A DNA stretch of 34,673 nt from Flavobacterium reichenbachii (GCF_002217435.1 NZ_MUHF01000020.1:1-34673); one strand, 5' to 3'. Counted from the first letter of the stretch, positions 15,599-24,606 are shown. Translations and numbers: made by a program. Notes: generated by a model not told the origin, from the letters alone.

Positions 15599-17143
15599 TT
15601 AAAATGGAACATCACTGTCGTCATCGTCATCATTTAAATTACTTCCGAAAGCTTCATTGGCAGAAGGAAGATTTTTAGTTATAAACGGATTTTCTTCATG
15701 ATTCATTTTTGATGGCAAATCGTCATAATTACCTGAAAAATCATCAAGATTATCAAATTTTCCAAGGTGTCCAATAAATTTCAAACGAACGTTTTCGATA
15801 CCACCATTACGGTGTTTCGCGATCATAATCTCTGCCTGACCTGTAGTCGGTGAAGCTTCATCATCATCCCATTCGTCAATTTTATAATATTCTGGTCGGT
15901 ATAAGAACGAAACAATATCAGCATCCTGCTCAATCGCTCCAGATTCACGAAGATCCGAAAGTAAAGGACGTTTACTAGATCCACGCGTTTCAACGGCACG
16001 CGATAACTGCGACAGAGCAATTACGGGAACGTTTAACTCTTTTGCCAAAGCTTTTAAGTTTCGGGAAATTGTAGAAATTTCCTGCTCACGATTTCCTCCT
16101 CCTTTACTATTTCCTCCGGCAGTCATCAATTGCAAATAATCGACAATAATGATTTTGATACCGTGCTGTGAAACCAGACGACGGCATTTTGCTCTTAAAT
16201 CGAAAATAGAAAGTGACGGCGTATCATCAATAAACAATGGCGCTTTTTCTAAGTTTTTTACTTTGGTACTCAGCATTTCCCATTCGTGAGGTTCTAATTT
16301 ACCTGTACGTAATTTTTCAGAAGACAGTCCTGTTTCTGACGAAATTAACCTTGTAATTAACTGAACCGATGCCATCTCCAGAGAGAACAATGCTACTGGA
16401 TGTCCAAAATCAATAGCAATATTTCGAGCCATCGAAAGTACAAACGCGGTTTTTCCCATCGCGGGTCTCGCCGCAATAATAATTAAATCCGAAGGCTGCC
16501 ATCCAGAAGTCAGTTTATCCAGATTCGTAAAACCAGTTTCAACACCGCTCAATCCTTCTTGCTTTGCAATTTCTTCAATACGTTTTTTGGCCTGAAGTAC
16601 TAAACTCTGGGCAGTTTCAGAACTACGCTTGATATTTCCCTGCGTTACTTCATATAATTTTGATTCGGCTTGATCCAGCAAATCAAAAACATCTGTTGTT
16701 TCATCGTAAGACGCTTCGATAATTTCGGAAGATATTCGAATCAAACTTCTTTGAATAAACTTCTGAAGTATGATACGGGAGTGAAATTCAATATGTGCCG
16801 AAGAGGCAATTTTCTGCGTAAGCTGAATCAAATAAAAATCGCCGCCAGATAGCTCTAATTTTCCATTTTTTTTCAGCTGAGCTGAAACGGTTAACAAGTC
16901 AATTGGCTGTGTTTCTGTAAAGAGCTGTATAATTGCTTCAAAGATATGTTTGTGTGCTTCTTTATAAAATGCATCCGGCTGTAAAATATCAATTACGTCA
17001 TCTACCCCTTTTTTATCAATCATCATCGCACCAAGCACAGCCTCTTCTAAATCAAGAACTTGCGGGGGTAACTTTCCTTTTTCTAAATTAATAATTGTGG
17101 TTTTATCAACTTTTATCGGGTTTATGTTTTTGAAATTTTCCAT
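15599..17143 (-). CDS. dnaB: Replicative DNA helicase DnaB
   Basis: DnaB is the hexameric 5'-3' helicase that unwinds DNA at the replication fork and recruits primase. The protein has 514 residues: an N-terminal helical collar domain (about 25-130), a linker, and a RecA-type ATPase core with Walker A ARPAMGKT (225-232), Walker B IIIVDYLQLM and the DLRESGAIEQDADIV motif. The C-terminal tail is acidic (NDDDDDSDVPF), like that of SSB and other partner-binding proteins. The length is within the family range (about 450-520). No intein is present. A one-mismatch -7 box (TACTTTCG, minus strand) lies four nt before the ATG. Confidence 0.97.
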   Translation of the reverse strand: MENFKNINPIKVDKTTIINLEKGKLPPQVLDLEEAVLGAMMIDKKGVDDVIDILQPDAFYKEAHKHIFEAIIQLFTETQPIDLLTVSAQLKKNGKLELSGGDFYLIQLTQKIASSAHIEFHSRIILQKFIQRSLIRISSEIIEASYDETTDVFDLLDQAESKLYEVTQGNIKRSSETAQSLVLQAKKRIEEIAKQEGLSGVETGFTNLDKLTSGWQPSDLIIIAARPAMGKTAFVLSMARNIAIDFGHPVALFSLEMASVQLITRLISSETGLSSEKLRTGKLEPHEWEMLSTKVKNLEKAPLFIDDTPSLSIFDLRAKCRRLVSQHGIKIIIVDYLQLMTAGGNSKGGGNREQEISTISRNLKALAKELNVPVIALSQLSRAVETRGSSKRPLLSDLRESGAIEQDADIVSFLYRPEYYKIDEWDDDEASPTTGQAEIMIAKHRNGGIENVRLKFIGHLGKFDNLDDFSGNYDDLPSKMNHEENPFITKNLPSANEAFGSNLNDDDDDSDVPF

Positions 17144-17232
17144 ATAGCGAAAGTAGCAAAATTTAAAAAAACTATGCTATCGAATTATAACTAATAATTG
17201 TTTATAAATTAAATGATTTTGTTCATAACCAA

Positions 17233-17265
17233 AAAAAAATCCGAAACTGTAAGGCTTCGGATTTT
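17233..17265 (-). terminator. Rho-independent terminator after accA
   Basis: On the minus strand a 10-bp hairpin (AAAATCCGAA / TTCGGATTTT) with a 9-10-nt loop is followed by a run of T. It lies directly downstream of the accA stop codon. Confidence 0.8.
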
Positions 17266-17283
17266 AATTCATTATGTAAGAAT

Positions 17284-18237
17284 TTACTCCTTATACTCAC
17301 CCATGTTACTGTATTTGTCCATTCTTTGGGCAATCAAGTCAGCTGTTGATAAGTCTTTCAATTCGTTATATCCTTTAGTGATGTATTCTGCTACTGTTTT
17401 AAAAGTAGTTTCACGATCGTAGTGTGCTCCGCCTAGTGGTTCCGGAATTACATCATCAACTAATTTTTGTTTTTTCATGTCAGATGAAGTTAACTTTAAT
17501 GCATCGGCTGCACGTTCTTTGTACTCCCAGCTTTTCCATAAAATTGAAGAACATGATTCTGGCGAAATTACCGAGTACCAAGTGTTTTCTAACATGTAAA
17601 CTTTATCTCCAACACCTATTCCTAAAGCTCCTCCAGAAGCACCTTCACCAACGATAATCGTGATAATCGGCACTTTTAAGCGAACCATTTCAAAAATATT
17701 TCTAGCAATAGCTTCACCTTGTCCTCTTTCTTCAGCTTCAAGTCCTGGATATGCACCCGGAGTATCTACTAAAGTTAAAACCGGAATTCCGAATTTCTCT
17801 GCCATTTTCATCAAACGCAAAGCTTTACGATAACCTTCTGGATTTGCCATACCAAAATTACGGTATTGACGTGTTTTTGTATTAAAACCTTTTTGCTGAC
17901 CCACAATCATAAAGGACTGACCGTTTACTTTTCCTAGTCCGCCCACCATCGCTTTATCGTCTTTAAAACCTCTGTCTCCGTGAAGCTCTAAAAAAGTTTC
18001 ACCGCAGATTGCTCTAATATAGTCTAAAGTGTAAGGTCTATTTGGATGTCTTGAAAGCTGTACTCGCTGCCAAGCCGTAAGGTTTTTGTATATTTCTTTT
18101 TTAGTCTCTACTAATTTTTTGTTGATTTCCTTGCAGGTTGGTGTTACATCAACGTCAGATTCTTTCCCAATTATAACACACTTTTCTAATTGCTCTTCAA
18201 GTTCTTTTATTGGAAGCTCAAAATCTAAATATTCCAT
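17284..18237 (-). CDS. accA: Acetyl-CoA carboxylase carboxyltransferase subunit alpha
   Basis: AccA pairs with AccD to transfer the carboxyl group from biotin-BCCP to acetyl-CoA, making malonyl-CoA for fatty acid synthesis. It has 317 residues, the normal length. The N-terminal helical region begins MEYLDFELPIKELEEQ. The crotonase-like carboxyltransferase core shows LVDTPGAYPGLEAEERGQGE, then VGEGASGGALGIGVGD and the oxyanion-region NTWYSVISPESCSSILWK. It has its own promoter and terminator, so it is a single-gene transcription unit. Separation of accA from accD is usual in Flavobacteria. Confidence 0.98.
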   Translation of the reverse strand: MEYLDFELPIKELEEQLEKCVIIGKESDVDVTPTCKEINKKLVETKKEIYKNLTAWQRVQLSRHPNRPYTLDYIRAICGETFLELHGDRGFKDDKAMVGGLGKVNGQSFMIVGQQKGFNTKTRQYRNFGMANPEGYRKALRLMKMAEKFGIPVLTLVDTPGAYPGLEAEERGQGEAIARNIFEMVRLKVPIITIIVGEGASGGALGIGVGDKVYMLENTWYSVISPESCSSILWKSWEYKERAADALKLTSSDMKKQKLVDDVIPEPLGGAHYDRETTFKTVAEYITKGYNELKDLSTADLIAQRMDKYSNMGEYKE

Positions 18238-18269
18238 GGATTTTTGAATTTTGTTTGTAAATCGAACCG

Positions 18270-18299
18270 CAAATATAAAAATATTATATCATTGGCGAA
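18270..18299 (-). promoter_or_regulatory. Promoter of accA
   Basis: On the minus strand the exact -7 box TATATTTG (18277-18270) is preceded at 18 nt by TTCG (18299-18296), a near match to TTTG. The accA start is 32 nt downstream. Confidence 0.6.
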
Positions 18300-18349
18300 G
18301 TTAATTGTTATTTAAAGTATAAAAATGCAATTTAAAAATAAGTAAACTA

Positions 18350-19240
18350 TTACAAGTTTTCTTTCTTATTCTGGTAATGTTTGAAAACACCATTTAGAAT
18401 AACTGTTATGATAATTATGACTGCTCCTATGTAAAATTCGACACTCATTTTCTCTTTTCCGCCTAAGATAAAATAAGCCAGAACAATACCATAAACCGGT
18501 TCTAAGTTAGTAGTCAACATGACTGTATAAGGTGTCAGCCTCTGCATTACTTTTACAGAAGCCGTAAAGGCATAAGCGGTGCAAATTGAAGCTAAGATCA
18601 ATAGTAAAATCCAATTGTTCATAGACATTACAAAGAAATCTGCAGTAAATTTTCCTTGAAATAAAAAGTAAACCGAGATGAAGAAAACTCCAGCTCCAAA
18701 TTCATAAAATGTAATTACAGAAGGTTCATGATCTGAGATTAATTTCCCATTCATCAACGTAAATAAAACACCCAAAATTATTGCGGCCAAAGCATAATAA
18801 ACACCAGTAAGATATTTAATCTCAACCTGTAAGATCAACCCTAAACCAGCTATTATAATAAGTCCGAAAAAAACTTCGTACCATAATACTTTTCGCCCGT
18901 AAAATAACGGCTCTAATAAAGATGCAAAAAAAGCACCCAGAGAAAATATCGAAAGTGTAATTGAAACATTGGAAACATGAATGGCTTTAAAAAAGAAAAT
19001 CCAATGGAGCGCAATAAGCAATCCGACAAAAACGAGTTTAAATAATTCTTTTACAGGAACCTGAAAAGATTGTTTTTTATAAATAATAAAAGCACCAAGA
19101 AAAATTAAGGCAAGAAGCATTCTAAACCATACTAAATTTTCGGCATCAATAGTTATTAAAGCGCCTAAAATGGCAGTAAATCCCCAGATAAAAACAATTA
19201 AATGAAGATTTAAATAACTTTTTAAATTATCGTTTCGCAT
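18350..19240 (-). CDS. EamA/DMT-family transporter
   Basis: This 296-residue inner membrane protein of the drug/metabolite transporter superfamily has ten predicted helices arranged as two five-helix EamA repeats, with a short basic C-terminus (KHYQNKKENL). A conserved EamA-like segment is visible near the end of each half, for example LEPLFYG and TTNLEPVYGIVLAYFILGG. The substrate cannot be deduced; relatives move amino acids, nucleosides or other metabolites. The start overlaps the end of the upstream LptF/LptG-type gene by 14 nt, so the two are translated from one transcript. Confidence 0.93.
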   Translation of the reverse strand: MRNDNLKSYLNLHLIVFIWGFTAILGALITIDAENLVWFRMLLALIFLGAFIIYKKQSFQVPVKELFKLVFVGLLIALHWIFFFKAIHVSNVSITLSIFSLGAFFASLLEPLFYGRKVLWYEVFFGLIIIAGLGLILQVEIKYLTGVYYALAAIILGVLFTLMNGKLISDHEPSVITFYEFGAGVFFISVYFLFQGKFTADFFVMSMNNWILLLILASICTAYAFTASVKVMQRLTPYTVMLTTNLEPVYGIVLAYFILGGKEKMSVEFYIGAVIIIITVILNGVFKHYQNKKENL

Positions 19241-20315
19241 TACGTAATAGGTAAACTGCTAAAATCCCGAAAACAATATTCGGAAACCAAACAGCTAATA
19301 AAGGTGAGAAAGTAGATTTTTCGGCAAGAGTACCAAATATTTTATCAAAAAATACAAATGAGAAAGCAATTGCAATTCCTATCGCCAGATTGGTTCCCAT
19401 ACCACCGCGTCGTTTCATAGAAGAAACCGCAACAGCAATAATTGTTAGAATAAAAGCTGAAACAGGAACACTGTATTTCTTATAAAGAACTACTAAATAG
19501 GTATTTATATTTCCTGAACCTCTTTTTCTTTCTTTTTCAATAAAATCGATCAGCTTTCCTAAAGTAAGTGTTTCTGCAATATACACTACAGGTGTTAAAT
19601 CTGCTAATTCAAATTTAAACTTAATCTTTTTCTCAGGATCTTTTTCTATTATATCATTGAGATCGCCAACGGTTCTTTTTGTATAGTCGTACAAAATATA
19701 GGTTTTTGCTTTTGGATCCCATTTTATACGGCTTGCGGTAATTTTATAACTCAGTTTTTCTTTTTCAAAATGTTCCAGAGTAAAATTAAAAGCTGTTTTT
19801 GATTCTTCGTTAAAACTATTTACAAAAATAAAATCATGATCATTGATTTGTCTGTAAACATTGGTATTTTCTCCCCGCATGAGCTCTTTTCCGTTACCTT
19901 TTAGATAAGTGTATCTAAAATTATTATAACCTTCACTTGCTGCAGGAACAATAAAAAATCCCATCAGCAGGACAAAAAGAGAAACTATGGTTGCTCCTAT
20001 AATATAAGGACGTAAAAAACGGGTATAAGATATTCCTGAACTTAAAATGGCTATAATTTCTGTATTATTGGCCAATTTTGAGGTAAACCAAATTACCGAT
20101 AAAAACAAAAATATCGGGAACAGCGAATTAATAAAGTAAATCGTAAAATTGTAATAATAGAAAGCAATATCCGGAAACGGAATTTTGTTTTCGAGCATCT
20201 TATTTACCTTTTCAGAAACATCAATTACGATTCCGATTGGTGCAAACAAAAGTAACATTACAGAGAATGTACCAAGATATCTTTTTAAGATGTATTTATC
20301 TATTATCGTCAGCAT
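19227..20315 (-). CDS. LptF/LptG-family permease (YjgP/YjgQ)
   Basis: This inner membrane component of the lipopolysaccharide export machine, with LptB ATPase and LptC, extracts LPS from the inner membrane. It has about 362 residues from the chosen start MLTIIDKYILKRYLGTF, which matches the family N-terminus; a start seven codons earlier is possible. There are three N-terminal helices, a large periplasmic beta-jellyroll domain (about 130-260) and three C-terminal helices ending in LAVYLLRNAKR. From sequence alone it cannot be assigned to LptF or LptG. It lies in a tgt-lptF/G-eamA operon, an arrangement I recall as common in Flavobacteria. Confidence 0.92.
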   Translation of the reverse strand: MLTIIDKYILKRYLGTFSVMLLLFAPIGIVIDVSEKVNKMLENKIPFPDIAFYYYNFTIYFINSLFPIFLFLSVIWFTSKLANNTEIIAILSSGISYTRFLRPYIIGATIVSLFVLLMGFFIVPAASEGYNNFRYTYLKGNGKELMRGENTNVYRQINDHDFIFVNSFNEESKTAFNFTLEHFEKEKLSYKITASRIKWDPKAKTYILYDYTKRTVGDLNDIIEKDPEKKIKFKFELADLTPVVYIAETLTLGKLIDFIEKERKRGSGNINTYLVVLYKKYSVPVSAFILTIIAVAVSSMKRRGGMGTNLAIGIAIAFSFVFFDKIFGTLAEKSTFSPLLAVWFPNIVFGILAVYLLRNAKR

Positions 20316-20329
20316 ATACATTTTTTTTT

Positions 20330-20394
20330 GTTTCAAGTTTCAGGTTTCAACTTCTGCAAAGAACCGGAAACCTGAAACTTAAAACTTGAAACTT
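20330..20394. repeat. Inverted heptamer arrays between tgt and the permease gene
   Basis: Three consecutive 7-mers GTTTCAR (20330-20350) face four consecutive 7-mers of consensus RAAACYT (20367-20394). The arms are reverse complements apart from one extra 7-nt unit in the right arm, which shows that the array changes by whole repeat units. The transcript could form a hairpin of about 19 bp. No T-tract follows on the operon strand, so a terminator is unlikely. Confidence 0.75.
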
Positions 20395-20395
20395 T

Positions 20396-21526
20396 TTAAA
20401 GTCTTTGACTCATATTTTTAACCATCATTTCTTTCCATGGTCTGAAATCTCCTGCTAAGATATGTTTTCTAGCTTCACGAACCAACCACATATAGAAACC
20501 AAGATTATGAATTGTAGCAATCTGTTTTCCTAAATATTCGTTGGCAGCAAACAAGTGGCGTAAATATGCTTTTGTATATTCTGTATCAACAAAAGTATGC
20601 CCCATTTCGTCGATTGGAGAAAAATCAGCTTCCCATTTTTTATTTTTAATGTTGATTGTTCCGTTTGCTGTAAACAACATTCCGTTTCTTGCGTTACGCG
20701 TTGGCATAACACAGTCAAACATATCAATTCCTAACGCAATATTTTCCAGAATATTAATTGGAGTCCCAACTCCCATTAAGTAACGAGGTTTATCTTCTGG
20801 AAGGATTTCGCAAACTACTTCTGTCATTGCATACATTTCTTCTGCCGGCTCACCAACTGACAATCCGCCAATTGCATTTCCCTGCTGACCAGAATTAGCA
20901 ATATATTCTGCAGACTGACGGCGTAAATCTTTATAAGTACTTCCCTGAACAATCGGAAAAAATGTCTGCTCGTATCCATATTTATAAGGAACTTTATCCA
21001 AATGATTAATACAACGGTCTAACCAGCGGTGTGTCATGTGCATAGAGCGCTGTGCATATCTGTAATCGCAAGGATACGGCGTACATTCGTCAAAAGCCAT
21101 GATAATATCTGCTCCAATAGTACGCTGAATTTCCATCACATTTTCTGGCGTAAAAAAGTGGTACGAACCATCAATATGCGATTTAAACTTTACTCCTTCT
21201 TCTTTAATTTTTCTATTATTCGAAAGAGAATACACTTGATATCCGCCAGAATCGGTCAAAATATTACGATCCCAGTTCATGAATTTATGCAATCCGCCTG
21301 CTTTCTCAAGGATTTCAGTTTGCGGACGTAAATATAAATGGTAAGTATTTCCTAAGATAATATCCGGATTAATATCGTCTTTAAGCTCTCTTTGGTGTAC
21401 ACCTTTTACAGATGCAACGGTACCAACAGGCATAAAAATAGGAGTTTCTATAACTCCGTGATCTGTAGTAATGCTTCCCGCTCTCGCTTTCGACTGCGGA
21501 TCTTTTTGTAATAAATCAAACTTCAT
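20396..21526 (-). CDS. tgt: tRNA-guanine transglycosylase
   Basis: Tgt exchanges guanine 34 in GUN anticodons for a queuosine precursor. It has 376 residues, normal length, with a TIM-barrel. The base-recognition Asp is D92 (TDSGGYQVYS), substrate loop residues include GGLSVGEP, and the nucleophile is D271 (MFDCVMPTRNARNG). The expected C-terminal zinc motif CxCxxC is absent: the aligned residues are G309, T311 and D314 (in SPIDEMGHTFVDTEYTKAYL), although the fourth ligand H340 (TIHNLGFY) is kept. Otherwise the protein is complete and looks functional. It is the first gene of a tgt-lptF/G-eamA operon, with an exact -7 box on the minus strand upstream. Confidence 0.96.
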   Translation of the reverse strand: MKFDLLQKDPQSKARAGSITTDHGVIETPIFMPVGTVASVKGVHQRELKDDINPDIILGNTYHLYLRPQTEILEKAGGLHKFMNWDRNILTDSGGYQVYSLSNNRKIKEEGVKFKSHIDGSYHFFTPENVMEIQRTIGADIIMAFDECTPYPCDYRYAQRSMHMTHRWLDRCINHLDKVPYKYGYEQTFFPIVQGSTYKDLRRQSAEYIANSGQQGNAIGGLSVGEPAEEMYAMTEVVCEILPEDKPRYLMGVGTPINILENIALGIDMFDCVMPTRNARNGMLFTANGTINIKNKKWEADFSPIDEMGHTFVDTEYTKAYLRHLFAANEYLGKQIATIHNLGFYMWLVREARKHILAGDFRPWKEMMVKNMSQRL

Positions 21527-21558
21527 ATACGCGTTTTTCTCCCTATTGTTCGGGACCG

Positions 21559-21566
21559 CAAAGATA
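21559..21566 (-). promoter_or_regulatory. -7 element of the tgt operon
   Basis: On the minus strand TATCTTTG matches TAnnTTTG exactly, 32 nt upstream of the tgt start codon. The -33 region has only T-rich near matches. Confidence 0.5.
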
Positions 21567-21592
21567 AATCAATTTCAGGGAAATTTAATTAG

Positions 21593-21784
21593 AAAATTTG
21601 TCAATTAGATATTTATGAAAATCAGCTCAATAATAGAAACCCGGCTAATGCTAAAATCACTAATTATAATGATGAATCATTTTTTGAATTCAACGAATTT
21701 TGGGCAATTCTACAAAGAAGATTATTTGACAAAAAAGTGAATATTTCTATTTACCAATTCATTATTACAACTAAAAAACCATAA
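21593..21784 (+). pseudogene. Start-less open frame, possible gene remnant
   Basis: A 63-codon frame runs from just after a TAG to a TAA three nt before the next gene, with no ATG or TTG near its 5' end. Its translation has protein-like composition (for example NYNDESFFEFNEFWAILQRR). It may be the 3' remnant of a gene once co-transcribed with the following membrane-TPR gene, or a chance open frame in AT-rich DNA. Confidence 0.25.
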
Positions 21785-21787
21785 AAG

Positions 21788-23614
21788 ATGATAAACTATA
21801 AACCTTACAAAGAATTTGAACGAGTATATTTCAACTTACAAGAATTCCTATTTTTCCCAATTCTGGTAACTTTTATACCTTCTTTAATTTCTTACGGCTT
21901 GCTTTTCCTTGGAGGCATTCCTTTAGTTTTAGCTTTTAATTTAGTGATTTCGTTTATCGGATTTTTTTATTTTCATTTTTACGGCAAAAGTTCTCAAAGA
22001 ATTTCGGTTGAGTTTATAATTGGCTGGCTTCTTGTTTTTAGTTATTTTACAATTGTCGATTATGGCTTTTATTTGATTTACGAATACCAAATAACAAATC
22101 ACTTTAACAATCTTCATTTTTACATCTGGGCATTTATCGTTTTCGGTTTACCGCTACTTTATTTTGTTTTTCAGGACATAAGATATCTTTATTTAAGATG
22201 GAATATGGCTTCAAATTTTATCAAAACACGAATAAAAATTATTCATGATCCTGAATTTCACCTTTATATTGATAAGATTGAATTTATAAATACGCAAACA
22301 AAAAGAATTTCGAATACTAAAATCGAAAGGAATTTTCAATGGACAATCTCGCAAATTCCCATGCGCACGAATCTCCTTGTACTCACTTGGTATTCTTTTA
22401 ATGAAGAAAAATATTATCAGAGCAAAATAGAATTCCCTTACCATAAACTTGTTTTAACTCCGGTAAAATATCCTCTTAACGAACCCGCAGTATTGCGCGG
22501 TAGAGAAACTGAAAGCCTTAAAATATATCTGTCTTTAAACGGAAGCGTTGATCTTTTTACTACAGAAAAACATTTATTCTTTTCTCCTGAAAGTAAATCT
22601 ATTTCGATTACAGAAGCAGAAAAGGAAATTAAAACGAATAATTACATTTCGATTTCTAATTTTGAAAACAAAGGACATTTTCAATCTTTAATTAAAAAAA
22701 TTAGAGAATCTCATGTAATAGAGAGAAATGCCGCGCTATTAAACAAGCAATTTATCTGGAGCTTTTCTTTTGAAAGTTTATTAGAAGAAACCAAAATTGA
22801 AATATTAGATACTTTACCAACAAATGATGAAATTGTTTCCGATATTAATCTGCCCATTTTCAGGCATCTTCCTAAAACCATTACTCTTATTTACTGGCGT
22901 TATCATTGGGCAGTGATAGATATAGATTCAAATAAACTGCACGATTTTATAGAAAATACAGCAGGAGAAAACGAAGATATTTTGATTCACTTTTCTATCC
23001 TTCTTAAAAATACTGATGGAGATTTAGATTTTAAAATCAGAATCGACGACAGAGAAATAAACTTTGAAGACTGGATTATCAAAATAGATTCGGACAGAAA
23101 AGAAAGTGTCGACAACAGAATAAAAAGACTTCAGGAACAAGAATATAAAAACAGCCTATATCAAAAAACATGGCCTCTTATCACAGCCAAAAAATATGAC
23201 GAAGCTCAAAAAATATGTGATGAATTAATTCTAAATTATCCTGATTTTGGATTTGGTTATTTTGTCGAAGCCCGACTGCTTTGGTATACTCAAGGCTCAG
23301 AGGCATGTTATAAAAAATTGGATTATTTTATAGAAAATACAAAACATGATCCTTATGCCCTGGCTATTATTTACAATAATTTTGGATGTTTATTAGATCT
23401 GGAATCACGCTATGAAGAAGCTTTAGATTATTTTGTAAAAGCGACACGTGCAAATCCGGAAGAAGGAATTTTTCTATGCAATATTGCCGAAATTTACTGC
23501 AAATTAAAACAGTCCGACAAAGCTGTGCTTTTTGCTGAAAAAGCAAGAGAAAAAGGGCATAATTCTGAGATTTTAAATGAAATTTTAGAAACTGAAGGCA
23601 CAAAAGTATTTTAA
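21788..23614 (+). CDS. Membrane protein with C-terminal TPR repeats
   Basis: This is a 608-residue protein of unknown function. The first 145 residues hold four hydrophobic helices (for example FLFFPILVTFIPSLISYGLL and LHFYIWAFIVFGLPLLYFVF). A long soluble middle, of mixed alpha/beta, probably cytoplasmic, runs to about residue 450. The last 150 residues are TPR-like: DEAQKICDELILNYPDFGFG, then YEEALDYFVKATRANPEEGI and SDKAVLFAEKAREKGH, spaced about 34-68 residues. TPRs suggest a protein-protein scaffold. No enzymatic motif is visible. No clear promoter precedes it. It stands divergently from tgt and co-directionally with two small genes. Confidence 0.85.
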   Translation: MINYKPYKEFERVYFNLQEFLFFPILVTFIPSLISYGLLFLGGIPLVLAFNLVISFIGFFYFHFYGKSSQRISVEFIIGWLLVFSYFTIVDYGFYLIYEYQITNHFNNLHFYIWAFIVFGLPLLYFVFQDIRYLYLRWNMASNFIKTRIKIIHDPEFHLYIDKIEFINTQTKRISNTKIERNFQWTISQIPMRTNLLVLTWYSFNEEKYYQSKIEFPYHKLVLTPVKYPLNEPAVLRGRETESLKIYLSLNGSVDLFTTEKHLFFSPESKSISITEAEKEIKTNNYISISNFENKGHFQSLIKKIRESHVIERNAALLNKQFIWSFSFESLLEETKIEILDTLPTNDEIVSDINLPIFRHLPKTITLIYWRYHWAVIDIDSNKLHDFIENTAGENEDILIHFSILLKNTDGDLDFKIRIDDREINFEDWIIKIDSDRKESVDNRIKRLQEQEYKNSLYQKTWPLITAKKYDEAQKICDELILNYPDFGFGYFVEARLLWYTQGSEACYKKLDYFIENTKHDPYALAIIYNNFGCLLDLESRYEEALDYFVKATRANPEEGIFLCNIAEIYCKLKQSDKAVLFAEKAREKGHNSEILNEILETEGTKVF

Positions 23615-23652
23615 ATCATTTATATTCAAAATCATTATAAATGGTGATGCGG

Positions 23653-23677
23653 AGGAAAAACCTAACCGTTATTTTTG
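23653..23677 (+). promoter_or_regulatory. AGGAAAAACCT motif and -7 element
   Basis: AGGAAAAACCT (23653-23663) precedes an exact -7 box TATTTTTG (23670-23677), which is 34 nt before the ATG at 23712. The same 11-mer precedes the -7 box at 10107. Confidence 0.45.
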
Positions 23678-23711
23678 TCATTCATTTTTAATTATTTAAT
23701 CATTATAAAAT

Positions 23712-24104
23712 ATGGGATTAGCAGAAAAGCGTTTAGCAGAATCAATTAAGACAGAAAAACTTCCGGCATTTGAAGAAAAACTAAAAGAACGTTCTGGTTA
23801 CGATATTAAAGTAGATATTGACTGGAGCACTTTTACAGCTTATGATGAATATCCGTTGTCAAGATTAGACATTGTATTTAATGACATCGAATCTTTCGTA
23901 AAAAAAATCTGCAGCGACGATATGGGCAGAGAAGCATTGCAAGAAAGCATGAAAACCATTCGACTGACAAACACAGACGATAGCAGTGCTGTAAAAATGG
24001 AATTAAAAGATTCTACTTTATTCTTAAACTTTCAACTTGCGGGTTCTACTTTCAGTTCTTACACAGATTCGCAGATTGCAAGTTATGTAGAAGGTTTGCT
24101 TTAA
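23712..24104 (+). CDS. 130-residue conserved-looking soluble protein
   Basis: I do not recognise this family. The protein is small, soluble and mixed alpha/beta. It starts with an amphipathic charged helix (MGLAEKRLAESIKTEKLPAF) and continues with SGYDIKVDIDWSTFTAYDEY, then alternating strands and helices, ending SQIASYVEGLL. There is no signal peptide or membrane helix. It has its own -7 element together with an 11-nt motif shared with the gene at 10137. That shared motif is the only hint of co-regulation, possibly by a stress or two-component regulator. The next gene, encoding an acidic protein, lies 146 nt downstream. Confidence 0.75.
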   Translation: MGLAEKRLAESIKTEKLPAFEEKLKERSGYDIKVDIDWSTFTAYDEYPLSRLDIVFNDIESFVKKICSDDMGREALQESMKTIRLTNTDDSSAVKMELKDSTLFLNFQLAGSTFSSYTDSQIASYVEGLL

Positions 24105-24250
24105 GTTAGAATACAGCCTAATTAACTTGCTGAAAATGTAAAAGCTGGAATATCAAAATATAAATGTATAACAGTTCTCTGCTTTTCATTTTCTAATTTT
24201 AGATGAGAAAACAATCGTTATTTCTTTAACGAATTTAAAATATAGAAAAC

Positions 24251-24556
24251 ATGAAAAACGAACAAGAACAAAAGGAAGAGGAAATCCAAAGAAATTTAGA
24301 AAAATTAGATTATCCTGCAAACGAAGACATTTACAGCCAAGAAGAAAAGCTTAAAAACATCAATCCGGAGAATATCAATACTGAAAAATCTATTGACCAA
24401 AAAGAAGGTGAATGGAATGAAAACAGTTTTAATACCGAGAAAGACGATCAAACTGGAGAAGACTTAGATGTTCCAGGTTCTGAGCTTGACGATCAACAAG
24501 AAAATATAGGTTCTGAAGACGAGGAAAACAATTATTACAGCGAAAGTGATAATTAA
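24251..24556 (+). CDS. Acidic, probably disordered protein
   Basis: This 101-residue protein is dominated by Glu, Asp, Asn, Gln and Lys, with no hydrophobic core segment, so it is probably intrinsically disordered. The C-terminal stretch (DLDVPGSELDDQQENIGSED followed by EENNYYSESDN) looks like a motif found in small Bacteroidota proteins; I recall it from unnamed proteins but cannot name a family. A TCGTTA...TAACGA inverted repeat (spacer TTTCTT) lies upstream in 24210-24233. A strong terminator follows. Function unknown. Confidence 0.75.
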   Translation: MKNEQEQKEEEIQRNLEKLDYPANEDIYSQEEKLKNINPENINTEKSIDQKEGEWNENSFNTEKDDQTGEDLDVPGSELDDQQENIGSEDEENNYYSESDN

Positions 24557-24576
24557 AGATATTGTAATTTACAAAG

Positions 24577-24606
24577 CAAAAAGTCCTGTTTAACGGGACT
24601 TTTTTG
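24577..24606 (+). terminator. Rho-independent terminator
   Basis: AAAAAGTCC and GGGACTTTTTT form a hairpin with a T run, following the acidic protein gene. The rest of the gap to the transketolase promoter shows no further structure. Confidence 0.85.

Noticed and set aside
20330..20394. Rho-independent terminator between tgt and the permease gene
   Set aside because: The hairpin is long, but no T-tract follows it on the transcribed (minus) strand.
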